NCBI RefSeq assembly: GCF_003576525.1
Contig: NZ_QWUA01000009.1
Span: forward strand, 25,182-89,181
DNA: 64,000 bases
Reading direction: 5' to 3'
DNA from: Rummeliibacillus sp. POC4
GTDB taxonomy: Bacteria; Bacillota; Bacilli; Bacillales_A; Planococcaceae
Shown here: positions 8,488 to 17,817 of the stretch, one piece after another
Numbering within the stretch: the stretch's first letter is position 1
How the letters are laid out: each line of letters opens with the position of its first letter
Position numbers and translations under genes: made by a program
The notes under the pieces: model-generated
The model's database searches: none
What the model was told of the DNA's origin: nothing
The model's input: the letters and a program-made list of their open reading frames with translations, nothing else

Positions 8488-9777
8488 ATGTTAGAAAAAA
8501 GAACACCAATTGCAGTCGGTGAGGCTGTTCGTCGCATAATGCAATTTGCTTTTACAGGAACAAAAGAAATGGTACCGTTAACTAAGTCGTTTGGTCGTTT
8601 TTTAGCAGAAGATTTAAAAGCAGATCATGACGTACCAGCCTTTGATCGCTCACCTTATGACGGTTTTGCAATACGTGCTGAGGACAGCGAATGTGCTTCA
8701 GCTGATCATCCTGTCTCTTTTGAAGTGGTAGGAGAAATTGGAGCTGGCTTTGTTTTTCCAGAACAAGTACAAGAGGGACAAGCTGTCCGTATTATGACAG
8801 GAGCTCCAATTCCAGAAGGCTGTAATGCAGTTGTTATGCTGGAATTATCAAAGACATATGAAAAAGACGGTAAGTCTTATATGGAGATTAAACGTGCTTA
8901 TAAAGAGGGCGACAACATTTCATATCAAGGAGAAGATATGAAAAGAGGAGAAACACTTGTTCAAAAAGGAACGTATATTAATCCAGGTGTTTCTGCATTA
9001 TTAGCTACTTTTGGTTATCGTGAAGTACCTGTAACACGTAAACCAGTCATTGGAGTGATTGCAACTGGAAGCGAATTGTTAGAACCAGATGAGGCACTTC
9101 AACCTGGTAAAATTCGTAATAGTAATGCTTATATGATATTGGCTCAGATCGAACGTGTTGGAGCAGAAGCACGTTACTTTGGTAAATTTAGTGATAATCT
9201 TGATATTTGTATTGAAGCAGTGAAATCTGCTTTATCGGAAGTGGACATACTCATAACAACTGGTGGTGTTTCAGTAGGGGACTATGACTACTTGCCTGCA
9301 ATTTATAAGGCACTTGGTGCAGAAGTGTTATTTAATAAAGTAGCAATGCGTCCCGGTAGTGTGACAACTGTTGCACAGCGTGATGGACAGCTATTATATG
9401 GACTTTCAGGAAATCCTTCTGCTTGCTATGTTGGTTTTGAGCTATTTGTTCGTCCAGTTGTACGGACAGCATTTTCAAATCCAACACCACATTTACACAG
9501 AGAACAGGCAATATTAGGAGAGGATTTCAAAAAGGCAAATCCATTTACACGCTTTATCCGTGCAAGTGTATCCTTTGAAAATGGACAGCTTATTGCAGCA
9601 CCATCAGGCTTTAATAAATCGAGTGCTGTTTCCTCTTTAGCAAAAGCTCAAGCTTTCATCGTACTACCAGGTGGTACGCGCGGTTATGAAAAGGGCATGC
9701 GTGTAGACGTATTATTACTAGAGGATGGACTAGGGAGTGAGTGGCCTTGGGACAACATTGTGCCGTCCTACAGATAG
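8488..9777 (+). CDS. moeA: Molybdopterin molybdenumtransferase MoeA
   Basis: Inserts molybdate into adenylated molybdopterin. Features are the N-terminal PAFDRSPYDGFAIRA, RIMTGAPIPEGCNAVVM, the MoCF domain IGVIATGSELL and TTGGVSVGDYDY, and the closing LSGNPSACYVGFELF. About 430 residues, the usual length. AAGGAG at 8473-8478 is 3 bases from ATG 8482 and 9 bases from ATG 8488, so 8488 is the better start. It overlaps mobB downstream, which suggests coupled translation. Confidence 0.95.
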   Translation: MLEKRTPIAVGEAVRRIMQFAFTGTKEMVPLTKSFGRFLAEDLKADHDVPAFDRSPYDGFAIRAEDSECASADHPVSFEVVGEIGAGFVFPEQVQEGQAVRIMTGAPIPEGCNAVVMLELSKTYEKDGKSYMEIKRAYKEGDNISYQGEDMKRGETLVQKGTYINPGVSALLATFGYREVPVTRKPVIGVIATGSELLEPDEALQPGKIRNSNAYMILAQIERVGAEARYFGKFSDNLDICIEAVKSALSEVDILITTGGVSVGDYDYLPAIYKALGAEVLFNKVAMRPGSVTTVAQRDGQLLYGLSGNPSACYVGFELFVRPVVRTAFSNPTPHLHREQAILGEDFKKANPFTRFIRASVSFENGQLIAAPSGFNKSSAVSSLAKAQAFIVLPGGTRGYEKGMRVDVLLLEDGLGSEWPWDNIVPSYR

Positions 9778-10256
9778 TAGGCTACCAAAATAGTGGCAAG
9801 ACAACATTAATGGAGAAACTAATTATTGCGGCAACAGCAGAAGGGGCACGTGTTGCAACGATTAAGCATCATGGTCATGGTGGAGCTCCAACAGCTGTAA
9901 ATCGAAAAGACAGTCAACGCCATGAACAAGCGGGAGCGATTGTTGCTGGTGTCGAAGGAGCAGGTACATTGTTTTTGACTATTCAGCAAGCATCTTGGAA
10001 ACTAAAGGAGCTTGTTGAATTATATCAACAATTTCAGCCTGATTTGATTTTAGTAGAGGGCTATAAGAATGAAGATTATCCAAAGGTCGTATTAATCCGT
10101 CATCAGGAAGATGTCGCTAGTTTGAAGAAACTGACAAATATCATTTGCGTGCTTTATTGGCAAGATGTAGACCCATCAACTTTTACATGCCCTGTCTATC
10201 CGATAAAGCAAGAAGATCTTTATTTGAATCTTTTACTGGAAAAAGTGAGGAATTAG
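9741..10256 (+). CDS. mobB: Molybdopterin-guanine dinucleotide biosynthesis adaptor MobB
   Basis: Small GTPase-like partner of MobA. Walker A is GYQNSGKTTL (residues 14-23), followed by VATIKHHGHGG and the switch-like LILVEGYKNEDYPKV. The frame can begin at GTG 9741, only 3 bases from an AGGGAG site, or at TTG 9747 at 9 bases; I give the longer form but the TTG is just as possible. Either way it starts inside moeA, overlapping it by over 30 bases. The stop is followed directly by moaE. Confidence 0.92.
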   Translation: MALGQHCAVLQIVGYQNSGKTTLMEKLIIAATAEGARVATIKHHGHGGAPTAVNRKDSQRHEQAGAIVAGVEGAGTLFLTIQQASWKLKELVELYQQFQPDLILVEGYKNEDYPKVVLIRHQEDVASLKKLTNIICVLYWQDVDPSTFTCPVYPIKQEDLYLNLLLEKVRN

Positions 10257-10257
10257 A

Positions 10258-10734
10258 ATGGAAGAAAATTTATTTATTATCACAGATCAGCCTATTCGCG
10301 TAGAGGAAGTTACAAAAAAGGTTGAGAGTCGCAATGCAGGTGCTATTACTGTTTTTATTGGAACGGTTAGAGAATTGACAAAGGGTAAAAAAACTTTGCA
10401 TTTAGAGTATCAAGCGTATCCACCAATGGCGATTAAAATGTTTCAACAAATAGAAAAAGAAATAAAAGAAAAATGGCCAGAAGTACAGATTGCTATTACG
10501 CATCGTATAGGACGTCTAGAAATTTCAGATATTGCAGTTGTTATTGCTGTGTCCTCACCACACCGAAAAATAGCCTATGAGGCAAATGAATACGCTATTG
10601 ATCGTATAAAGCAAATTGTACCGATTTGGAAAAAGGAATTTTGGGAAGATGGTACAGCTTGGATAGGCGATCAGCTCGAGAATGTACCTTATCCGTCAGA
10701 AACACCTTTTGAGGAAGGAGATAAGCATGATTAA
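10258..10734 (+). CDS. moaE: Molybdopterin synthase catalytic subunit MoaE
   Basis: Large subunit of MPT synthase; it receives sulfur from MoaD to build the dithiolene. The 158-residue protein shows the MoaE core GAITVFIGTVRE, LEYQAYPPMA, HRIGRLEISDIAVVIAV and the catalytic-lysine region RIKQIVPIWKKEFWEDG. It begins one base after the mobB stop and its last 8 bases overlap the start of moaD, a close pairing expected for subunits made in equal amount. Confidence 0.96.
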   Translation: MEENLFIITDQPIRVEEVTKKVESRNAGAITVFIGTVRELTKGKKTLHLEYQAYPPMAIKMFQQIEKEIKEKWPEVQIAITHRIGRLEISDIAVVIAVSSPHRKIAYEANEYAIDRIKQIVPIWKKEFWEDGTAWIGDQLENVPYPSETPFEEGDKHD

Positions 10735-10960
10735 CATCTTACTTTTTGCACAACTACAAGAGGCAGCTGGTCACTCACAAGTTACAATGGATGCCTCAGA
10801 AGTAACCGTTCAACAAGTAAAAGAGTGGTTAGAGAAGCAGTATACTTTAACATCTTTACACCAAACGATGACTGCCGTAAACGAGGAATTTGCAACCGAT
10901 GATACAATTGTAAAATCTGGTGATACAGTAGCGTTAATCCCACCGATTAGTGGTGGTTAG
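10727..10960 (+). CDS. moaD: Molybdopterin synthase sulfur carrier subunit MoaD
   Basis: Ubiquitin-like 77-residue sulfur carrier. The start is ATG 10727, inside the moaE end (ATGATTAA), preceded by GAAGGAG; the frame could be read from 10682 but that portion is moaE sequence. It ends in the diagnostic Gly-Gly (PPISGG), the site adenylated by MoeB and converted to a thiocarboxylate. Last gene of the moeB operon, followed by a terminator at 11047. Confidence 0.95.
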   Translation: MINILLFAQLQEAAGHSQVTMDASEVTVQQVKEWLEKQYTLTSLHQTMTAVNEEFATDDTIVKSGDTVALIPPISGG

Positions 10961-11046
10961 AAAGTCTATCTACTATCAAGTAATGTTCTTTAAAATAACT
11001 AGTTTCATGTTTGTGAATTCAATAGTATTTTTAAGTTCTCTACATA

Positions 11047-11083
11047 CTCCTAATCTCTATTTTGTGAGGTTAGGGGTTTTTTT
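11047..11083 (+). terminator. Terminator after moaD
   Basis: Stem CTCCTAATCTC / GAGGTTAGGGG with a short loop and seven T at 11077-11083, about 90 bases after the moaD stop. It closes the moeB-moeA-mobB-moaE-moaD operon. Confidence 0.8.
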
Positions 11084-11259
11084 ATTATGTAATTATAGTG
11101 AACAAATTTAAAAATCTTAAATTGAATAATTAGAAATACCCTATAAAATGCGAAAAACTCTATCGATAGAACGGATTTTCTAATCTTAATAGGAAAAGGT
11201 TAGAAGAATATTGAATTCTTATAAAGAGTAAGAATATTCTTTCGCAAAGGGGAAATCAT

Positions 11260-12714
11260 ATGAAAAAAAGATTACGTATTTTTCTAACTTCTTGTATTAT
11301 CACGTTTGGTTTGTTTGGTGCGAACATGTCAGCAGAGGCTAGTACAACTCAAACCCAAACTCTTGACCAATCTATTAAACAAATTGTCAACGATAAAATG
11401 GCTGGAGCCGATGTCAGTGTTGCGATTAGGGATGATAAGGGGAAAATTATTTATGGCTTGAATGGCAATCAAAAACAAAAACCTGCATCGAATATGAAGT
11501 TATTAACAAGTGCCGCAGCTTTAGAGATATTAGGGGAAAAGTATCGATTTAAAACTAGTATTTATTCTACTGGAAAAGTAAAAAATGGTGTTTTAAAAGG
11601 AGATCTTTATCTTCAGGGAAAAGGTGATCCAACTTTAAATAAGGAAGATCTTGAACAGTTTGTTAATAGTATCGCAGCTCAAGGAATTAAACGTATTGAA
11701 GGAAGAATTGTAGCAGATGATTTTTGGTTTGACCAAGATTTGTTAACGCCAGGGATTGCTAAAGAGGATGAGTCTTATTATTATGCAGCGCCAATCACAG
11801 CATTAACAACTTCTCCAAATAACGACTATGATTCTGGGACGATCATTGTTGAAGCAAAAGGTGAAAAAGTAGGAAAGAAACCATCTCTTACAATAACGCC
11901 AGAATTAGGGGATTTAGTTATTGAGAATAAGGGGAAAACAGTAGAGGCTAACGAGCCAAATACGTTAACGATAGAGCGTCAATTTAGAACAAATAAAATT
12001 GTTGTAAGTGGAAATTTGCCTATTAATAAGAGTTTAAAAGAATGGGTAACTGTACAAAATCCAACAACTCATACACTAACAATGTTTAAAAATTTACTAA
12101 AACAAAACCATATTCAATACTCAAAGGACAAGCTTTATCGTGCAAAAACACCTAAAAGTGCCAAACTAATTACTCAAAAGCAGTCAGTGACGCTTTCACA
12201 ATTGATGATTCCTTATATGAAGTTAAGCAATAATGGAATTGCGGATATTTTAGTGAAAACAATGGGGAAAGTAAAAATGCAAAAAGGTAGTACAGAAGCT
12301 GGTCTGAAAATATTAAGACAATATGGAGAGTCACGCCATTTAAATATAAATCAATGGATTTTTGAAGATGGCTCAGGTATGTCACATAGCAATCGAGTAT
12401 CCAGTAATGATTTAACGAAACTTTTGTATACTGTTCAAAAAGAAAAATGGTTTAGTACCTATTTTAATAGTCTGCCAGTTGCTGCAAACTCGGAAAGAAT
12501 GGTAGGAGGTACACTTCGTAATCGTCTAAAATCACCACTTACAGCGGAAAAAATTTTCGCAAAAACAGGGTCATTGACAGGTGTTAATACACTAAGTGGA
12601 TATATAATAGGAAGTAGTGGTAAAAGCTTTACATTTAGTATTTTAGTACAGAACAAATCCGGTACAATCTCAGTTATTGATGAAATTGTGGAAGTAATGG
12701 CTGAGAATTTATAA
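11260..12714 (+). CDS. dacC: D-alanyl-D-alanine carboxypeptidase/endopeptidase, S13 (PBP4a) family, copy 1
   Basis: Secreted low-molecular-weight penicillin-binding protein that trims peptidoglycan. A signal peptide is visible at about residues 1-27. The active-site S77-x-x-K80 lies in PASNMKLLT, the SxN motif in KLSNNGIAD and the KTG motif at 435-437. The family's inserted domains between SxxK and SxN explain the 484-residue size. Start ATG 11260 follows AAAGGGG. A paralogue lies 2 kb downstream at 14690 on the same strand; the two are alike over their whole length. The gene symbol follows B. subtilis DacC and is by family only. Confidence 0.92.
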   Translation: MKKRLRIFLTSCIITFGLFGANMSAEASTTQTQTLDQSIKQIVNDKMAGADVSVAIRDDKGKIIYGLNGNQKQKPASNMKLLTSAAALEILGEKYRFKTSIYSTGKVKNGVLKGDLYLQGKGDPTLNKEDLEQFVNSIAAQGIKRIEGRIVADDFWFDQDLLTPGIAKEDESYYYAAPITALTTSPNNDYDSGTIIVEAKGEKVGKKPSLTITPELGDLVIENKGKTVEANEPNTLTIERQFRTNKIVVSGNLPINKSLKEWVTVQNPTTHTLTMFKNLLKQNHIQYSKDKLYRAKTPKSAKLITQKQSVTLSQLMIPYMKLSNNGIADILVKTMGKVKMQKGSTEAGLKILRQYGESRHLNINQWIFEDGSGMSHSNRVSSNDLTKLLYTVQKEKWFSTYFNSLPVAANSERMVGGTLRNRLKSPLTAEKIFAKTGSLTGVNTLSGYIIGSSGKSFTFSILVQNKSGTISVIDEIVEVMAENL

Positions 12715-12754
12715 ATCCTAAAGAGTAAAGTATAGGTTAAAAGGAGAATGAGAC

Positions 12755-13138
12755 ATGACGATTATCAAACATACAAATCGACAAATTGAAATTGTAAATG
12801 GAGCGGGTATACAAGCGAAAGGTTCCACTAAAAGTAATCTAGAAGGATTAAATCCTAAAGAGTTAATCGAAGCATCTGTTGGTTTATGCATTGCATTAAC
12901 AACTCGTCAAATTTTAAAACGTGATGAGATTAACTATAACTTGGATGATCTAACAGTTACAGTACAATCTACTAAAGGATCTGGTGTAAATCGTTTAACA
13001 GCTTTTGATATTCAAGTTCAGTTACCTGACACTTTAGATGAGTCCTATAAAAGAAAATTACTCAAAAGTGTGAAAAGGGGTTGTACTATTGGAAATACCA
13101 TTGAAAATGGGGCAACTGTAAAGATTACCGAGAATTAG
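12755..13138 (+). CDS. OsmC family peroxiredoxin-like protein
   Basis: Member of the OsmC/Ohr fold, thiol proteins that reduce organic or other hydroperoxides. The 127-residue chain has the two expected cysteines: C45 in SVGLCIALTT at the start of the central helix and C110 in KRGCTIGNTI. The ribosome site AAAGGAG precedes ATG 12755. It stands alone between dacC copy 1 and yqeY. It could also belong to the YhfA/YmaD-like subgroup whose substrate is unknown. Confidence 0.85.
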   Translation: MTIIKHTNRQIEIVNGAGIQAKGSTKSNLEGLNPKELIEASVGLCIALTTRQILKRDEINYNLDDLTVTVQSTKGSGVNRLTAFDIQVQLPDTLDESYKRKLLKSVKRGCTIGNTIENGATVKITEN

Positions 13139-13224
13139 ATTCAATATATTTATTTAACACTAAGATTGGATAACCAACAAAAGTGTTATAATAGATATAA
13201 TTGAATAAAGAAGGAATGAGTAAT

Positions 13225-13653
13225 ATGTTAAAAACAGTTGTTTTTGATCAATTAAAAAAAGCCATGAAAGAAAAAGATGTAGTAGCAAAAGGCGTTTTAA
13301 CTATTGTAAAATCATCTCTTGACTTGGCACAAAAAGAAAAAGGTTCTGAATTAACGCACGAAGAAGAAATTGCCATTCTAAACCGTGAAGTAAAACAAAC
13401 ACATCAAGCTTTAGAAGGTGCTGAAAAGGCCAATCGTGCTGATTTAATCGAAAAAGAAAATAGAAAGCTTGAAATTTTAAAATCATTTTTACCTGAGCAA
13501 TTATCCGAAGAAAAAGTAATCGAAACTTTAAAAGAAGCTGGCATCACTTCAGGGATGAATATGGGTGAAGCGATGAAAATTGCAAAACCTTTGCTTGCTG
13601 GCAAAGCAGAAGGTTCAATGATTGCAAAAGCTGTTAAAAGTTTAATCAAATAG
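13225..13653 (+). CDS. yqeY: GatB/YqeY domain protein
   Basis: YqeY-type helical protein of 142 residues, related to the C-terminal tRNA-binding domain of GatB; its cellular role is unsettled. The family pattern is seen in LKTVVFDQLKKAMKEKD, EEEIAILNREVKQ and GMNMGEAMKIAKPLLAGKA. AAGGA at 13211-13215 touches ATG 13216 but is 9 bases from ATG 13225, so I use 13225. A terminator follows at once. Confidence 0.92.
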   Translation: MLKTVVFDQLKKAMKEKDVVAKGVLTIVKSSLDLAQKEKGSELTHEEEIAILNREVKQTHQALEGAEKANRADLIEKENRKLEILKSFLPEQLSEEKVIETLKEAGITSGMNMGEAMKIAKPLLAGKAEGSMIAKAVKSLIK

Positions 13654-13668
13654 ATAGATGATAAAGTG

Positions 13669-13715
13669 AAAAAAGTTTAAGAAAGTAGCGATTGTTACTC
13701 TCTTAAACTTTTTTT
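13669..13715. terminator. Terminator between yqeY and the DUF4030-like gene
   Basis: Long stem AAAAAAGTTTAAGA / TCTTAAACTTTTTT with inner AGTA/TACT pairing, ending in a T-run. Lies between two converging genes and can act in both directions. Confidence 0.85.
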
Positions 13716-13718
13716 GTT

Positions 13719-14348
13719 TTAATTTATTTTTTCACCACTTTTGTTATAAATGGTTATTTGAATGTTTCTTTCTTTTATAAGTTTATTTGAATGTAACTTA
13801 TCTAATTCTAGAAATATTTTCTTTTCCATTTCTTTACCCATAGTAGACTTTTTTTGTTTTCTACTTAACAAAGTCTTTATTCCAATATTTAACTCTGTGG
13901 GTGTATTCTCTAAATTTATTTGGTCCATTTGTTTTGGATAAAACTTTGATAACGCATCCTCTATTGTTGTGCTTATTTCTTGCATTAGATGGTGTTCTTC
14001 TATAACTTCTTTGCTAACTAGTTTACTTATTTCACTTTTGGTCACTTTGACAACATACTTTTCAAATGGTGTTGATTTAATGGTATTTTCTACAAACTCT
14101 TTCACTTCATCTTTTACTGAGTCATAGTACTCTTGACTTCCAACTACTTCGATTTTTATCTCATTTAAACTAATTTTATATGTACCTATTTTGTATTTTT
14201 TTGATGTTTTTTCTTTTAGCTTTTCTAAGATATTAACTATTTCTTTATCTGAAGGTCTAGTGTTTTCTTTAGCATTAAGTTGATTAGTGAAAACAAAAAT
14301 ACTCCCTACGATGAATAATGAAAACAGGATGAAAATAACCTTTCTTAT
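13719..14348 (-). CDS. DUF4030-like membrane-anchored protein, apparent ATA start
   Basis: About 209 residues with an N-terminal hydrophobic anchor or signal (KVIFILFSLFIVGSIFVFT), then a charged extracytoplasmic domain. It resembles the DUF4030 family of Bacillus; function unknown. Initiation is odd: a perfect AAGGAGG lies where the only codon at normal distance is ATA (14348-14346, 6-7 bases) with ATT touching the site. The nearest standard start in frame is TTG 14423, which has no ribosome site and would add a non-signal-like leader. Either a rare AUA/AUU start is used or ATG has been lost by mutation. It separates yqeY from dacC copy 2 on the opposite strand. Confidence 0.65.
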   Translation of the reverse strand: MRKVIFILFSLFIVGSIFVFTNQLNAKENTRPSDKEIVNILEKLKEKTSKKYKIGTYKISLNEIKIEVVGSQEYYDSVKDEVKEFVENTIKSTPFEKYVVKVTKSEISKLVSKEVIEEHHLMQEISTTIEDALSKFYPKQMDQINLENTPTELNIGIKTLLSRKQKKSTMGKEMEKKIFLELDKLHSNKLIKERNIQITIYNKSGEKIN

Positions 14349-14689
14349 GTTAATACCTCCTTGAATAGCAGTATACGTAAATTTTTCTTGGAAAATGATT
14401 ATGTGAATATTGAAAAGCCCCAAACTATATTACATAAAATACTTTTTAACATAATGAGGATGTCAAATTATTTTAAATGCTGTAGATGATAACCTTTATT
14501 GACATAGAAGTACCATATTAATTTATCGGAAACAAAATTACTAAATTCCTTTCAAGATGAATATATATAACAGTATCGACAAAACTAAAAATGGAAAGAA
14601 TTATGATAGTTTTAGCTTATTAAATCAAATGAAATTTGCAATTCGATTTCAATAACAAATACCATTGTTTAAGAGCAAGGAGCCGAAAA

Positions 14690-16138
14690 ATGTCAAAAAG
14701 GATCCGTATACTTCTCGTTACTTGTATGATGATCTTCAGTTTATTGGGCTTACAAATTCCTACAGAAGCTGCTACTCCAAAACTAAATAAATCCATTGAG
14801 AAAATTGTGAAAAGTAAAATGGCAAATGCTGAGGTAAGTATTGCAGTTCGTGATGAAAAAGGAAAAGTCATCTACGATTTAAATGGAAATCGGCAACAAA
14901 AACCTGCATCGAATATGAAATTATTAACCGGTGCTGCTGCTTTAACAGAATTGGGATTGGATTATCGTTTTCTTACGAATATATATACAACCGGAAAAGT
15001 AAAAAATGGTGTACTTCATGGGGATTTATATATACAGGGGAAAGGCGATCCGACTTTAACAATCGAGGATCTTGAAGAATTTGCACGTTTTTTTGCATAT
15101 TCAGGATTAAAGAAAATAGATGGACGTATCGTAGCAGATGATTTTTGGTTTGATCAAGACTTATTGACACCAGATATTCAAAAAGAGGACGAGTCCTATT
15201 ATTACGCAGCACCTGTCACTGCTCTAACGATGTCCCCTGACAGTGATTACGATTCTGGTTCAATCATTGTAGAAGCAATAGGCAAAAAAGTCGGGCAGAA
15301 ACCAAAGATTAAAATAACCCCTGAATTAGGCGACCTAAAGATTGAAAATAATGCTAAAACCGTTTATGCCAATCAATATAGCACCCTTAAGATAAAAAGA
15401 GAATATCGAACAAATAAAATTACGATTAGTGGCTATTTACCACTAGGGAAAGATGCGAAAGAGTGGATTACAGTACAAAATCCAACTGAACATACCATTA
15501 CTTTGTTTAAACACGTATTAGAGAAAAATGGAATACAATTTTCAAAAGAAAAATTCTATCGTGAAAAAGTGCCAGCAAAAGCAAGGTTAATCGTTCAAAA
15601 ACAATCCATTCCACTTGCAGAGATTATGATTCCTTATATGAAGTTAAGTAACAATAGTATTGCAGATATTTTGGTCAAAACAATGGGAAAGGTAAGAATA
15701 GGACAAGGAAGTACAAAAGCAGGTTTAAGTGTCCTAAAACAATATGCTTTTTCGAGACATTTACGTATTGATGATTGGACCTTTGAAGATGGCTCTGGTA
15801 TGTCACATAATAATCGTGTATCAAGCGTAGATTTAACACATCTCTTGTTTGTCGTTCAGAAAGAAAAGAGATGGTATGGTACATTCTTTGATAGTTTACC
15901 AGTTGCTGCACATGCAGATCGAATTATCGGAGGATCACTTAGAAATCGATTTACTACGCCGTTAACTAGAGAAAAGGTATTTGCGAAAACAGGTGCAATC
16001 GAAGGCGTCAATACATTAAGTGGCTATTTCATAGGGAAAAGTGGGAAAAAGTATATTTTCAGTATTTTAGTACAGAACCAAAAAGGAACGGTTCCAGTGA
16101 TTGATGAGATTGTAGAAGTAATGGCGGAGGAATTATGA
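14690..16138 (+). CDS. dacC: D-alanyl-D-alanine carboxypeptidase/endopeptidase, S13 family, copy 2
   Basis: A second S13 penicillin-binding protein, 482 residues, with a signal peptide ending near TEAATP. The SxxK motif is in PASNMKLLT, SxN in KLSNNSIAD and KTG in VFAKTGAIEG, all in the same positions as the copy at 11260. Start ATG 14690 follows AAGGAG by 7 bases; the longer frame from 14636 has no such site. The pair looks like a local duplication later split by three genes. Redundancy or different expression, for example in sporulation, is possible. Confidence 0.92.
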   Translation: MSKRIRILLVTCMMIFSLLGLQIPTEAATPKLNKSIEKIVKSKMANAEVSIAVRDEKGKVIYDLNGNRQQKPASNMKLLTGAAALTELGLDYRFLTNIYTTGKVKNGVLHGDLYIQGKGDPTLTIEDLEEFARFFAYSGLKKIDGRIVADDFWFDQDLLTPDIQKEDESYYYAAPVTALTMSPDSDYDSGSIIVEAIGKKVGQKPKIKITPELGDLKIENNAKTVYANQYSTLKIKREYRTNKITISGYLPLGKDAKEWITVQNPTEHTITLFKHVLEKNGIQFSKEKFYREKVPAKARLIVQKQSIPLAEIMIPYMKLSNNSIADILVKTMGKVRIGQGSTKAGLSVLKQYAFSRHLRIDDWTFEDGSGMSHNNRVSSVDLTHLLFVVQKEKRWYGTFFDSLPVAAHADRIIGGSLRNRFTTPLTREKVFAKTGAIEGVNTLSGYFIGKSGKKYIFSILVQNQKGTVPVIDEIVEVMAEEL

Positions 16139-16295
16139 TGGGATTTGATAGAGAAGTAATTTCTTATGTTACACCATGCAATCGTTTAAAACTTGGATAT
16201 TCCTATTAAATTGATACGTTTTTGAAACAACTACTTTGAAAACCATTGCCACAACTGTTATAGTAATAATTGATATTGAAAGGAGCGATTATTCT

Positions 16296-16736
16296 ATGAA
16301 TATGGATTATGATTTATTTATGCAAGATATGCTACGTCAAGCACGCAGTGAAATGACTGATAATGGTTATGAAGAACTAAAAACAGCTGAAGAAGTAGAC
16401 GAAGCATTTAAACGTGAAGGTACAACTTTTGTAATGGTGAACTCAGTATGTGGTTGTGCAGGCGGTATTGCTCGCCCAGCAGCTGTTCATGCATTAAATT
16501 ATGATAAACGTCCAGATCATTTAGTTACAGTATTTGCAGGTCAAGATAAAGAGGCTACTGCACAAGCACGTATGCACTTTGGTGAAGATCATATTCCTTC
16601 ATCTCCATCATTCGTACTATTAAAAGATGGTAAACCAGTAGCTGAAATTGGTCGTCACGAAATCGAAGGACATGACCCAATGTCTGTTATTACAAATATT
16701 CAAGGTTATTTCGAAGAATTCTGTGAAGAAATTTAA
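16296..16736 (+). CDS. brxB: Bacilliredoxin BrxB (YqiW-type)
   Basis: Thiol-disulfide protein that removes bacillithiol from bacillithiolated proteins. The 146-residue chain carries the CxC-type active site C52-G-C54 in [10 protein letters not shown], followed by [24 protein letters not shown] and RHEIEGHDP, a pattern closest to B. subtilis YqiW. Start ATG 16296 follows AAGGAG by 10 bases; the extension to 16236 is not credible. It is followed by a terminator and the yqjA homologue, as in B. subtilis. Confidence 0.93.
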   Translation: MNMDYDLFMQDMLRQARSEMTDNGYEELKTAEEVDEAFKREGTTFVMVNSVCGCAGGIARPAAVHALNYDKRPDHLVTVFAGQDKEATAQARMHFGEDHIPSSPSFVLLKDGKPVAEIGRHEIEGHDPMSVITNIQGYFEEFCEEI

Positions 16737-16750
16737 TCTTTTTTAAAGAG

Positions 16751-16782
16751 AAGAGCGCTATTTTCTATAGTGCTCTTTTTTT
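16751..16782 (+). terminator. Terminator after brxB
   Basis: Stem AAGAGCGCTAT / ATAGTGCTCTT (one G-U pair) followed by a T-run. The ribosome site of the next gene begins immediately after it. Confidence 0.8.
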
Positions 16783-16796
16783 AGGAGGTGGTTTCT

Positions 16797-17813
16797 GTGA
16801 AAAAATTTCATATTGGCTATCGAATATTAAAAACGGCACTAGGTGCAGGATTGTCAATCGGTATTGCACAATATTGTCATTTAGATTTTTTCTCATCAGC
16901 AGGTATTTTAACAATCCTTTGTATTCAACCAACAAAGCGTAAATCTATTCATGCAGTTTATACGAGGGTTATGGCAACATTAATAGGTATTGTCATGTCC
17001 GTTGCTTTCTTTGAATTATTAGGCTATCACCCGTGGATACTAGGGTTGATGGTGCTATTCTTCTTGCCTATACTCGTTATGATAAAGGTTACACCTGGTT
17101 TTGTATCCTCCGTCGTTATTATTTTACATATTTTCTCTACAGCCCATTTCACATGGGGCTTGTTGATAAATGAATTATTATTAATGTTGATCGGTTTCGG
17201 AACGGCCTTAGCGGTGAATATGTATATGCCAGATATACAAATTAAGTTAGATGAATACCGTTTGAAAATAGAAGAATTATATAGCAAAATATTTAAGGAA
17301 ATTACAAAATACTTGCGTAATGGAGACACTAGTTGGGATGGTAAAGAACTTGTTGAAGCGGATACAATCATCAACAAAGGTAAGGCACTTGCTTATCAAG
17401 ATGTAGAAAATCACCTGACGAGACATGAAAATCTCTATTATCAATATTTTGATATACGTGAACGACAACTAGAAATAATTGAGAGAGTTTTACCGAAAAT
17501 CACAAACTTACCGGTCATCGTAGAACAGGCGGAACTTGTAGCAGATTTTATGGAAGAGCTGTCTGAAAACGTCCATTCAGGTAATACAACTCAAAAATAC
17601 CGTAGTAAATTAGAAGATGTAAGGATAGAATTTGCAAAGCTCCCATTGCCGACAACTCACGAAAAGTTCTTAGCCATGGCGTCACTATACCAATTCATCG
17701 AAGAAATGGATCGATACCTTGTCATTAAGAAAGATTTTAAAGGAATAAGACCATCATATCGGCGTTTGGCAAGAAAATTAAAAGATAGAAAACAGGGAAG
17801 TTCCCAAAATTGA
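16797..17813 (+). CDS. yqjA: Aromatic acid exporter family protein, YqjA-like
   Basis: Membrane protein with four or five hydrophobic helices in residues 15-150 (DUF939 / aromatic acid exporter region) followed by a cytoplasmic helical domain of about 190 residues. The N-terminal GYRILKTALGAGLSIGIAQ and ILTILCIQPTKRKS are family features. The start is GTG 16797, 8 bases after AGGAGG; the upstream GTG 16788 overlaps the ribosome site. The brxB-yqjA order is the same as B. subtilis yqiW-yqjA. Substrate unknown. After this gene the backbone order is interrupted for about 13.6 kb. Confidence 0.85.
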   Translation: MKKFHIGYRILKTALGAGLSIGIAQYCHLDFFSSAGILTILCIQPTKRKSIHAVYTRVMATLIGIVMSVAFFELLGYHPWILGLMVLFFLPILVMIKVTPGFVSSVVIILHIFSTAHFTWGLLINELLLMLIGFGTALAVNMYMPDIQIKLDEYRLKIEELYSKIFKEITKYLRNGDTSWDGKELVEADTIINKGKALAYQDVENHLTRHENLYYQYFDIRERQLEIIERVLPKITNLPVIVEQAELVADFMEELSENVHSGNTTQKYRSKLEDVRIEFAKLPLPTTHEKFLAMASLYQFIEEMDRYLVIKKDFKGIRPSYRRLARKLKDRKQGSSQN

Positions 17814-17817
17814 GTTG

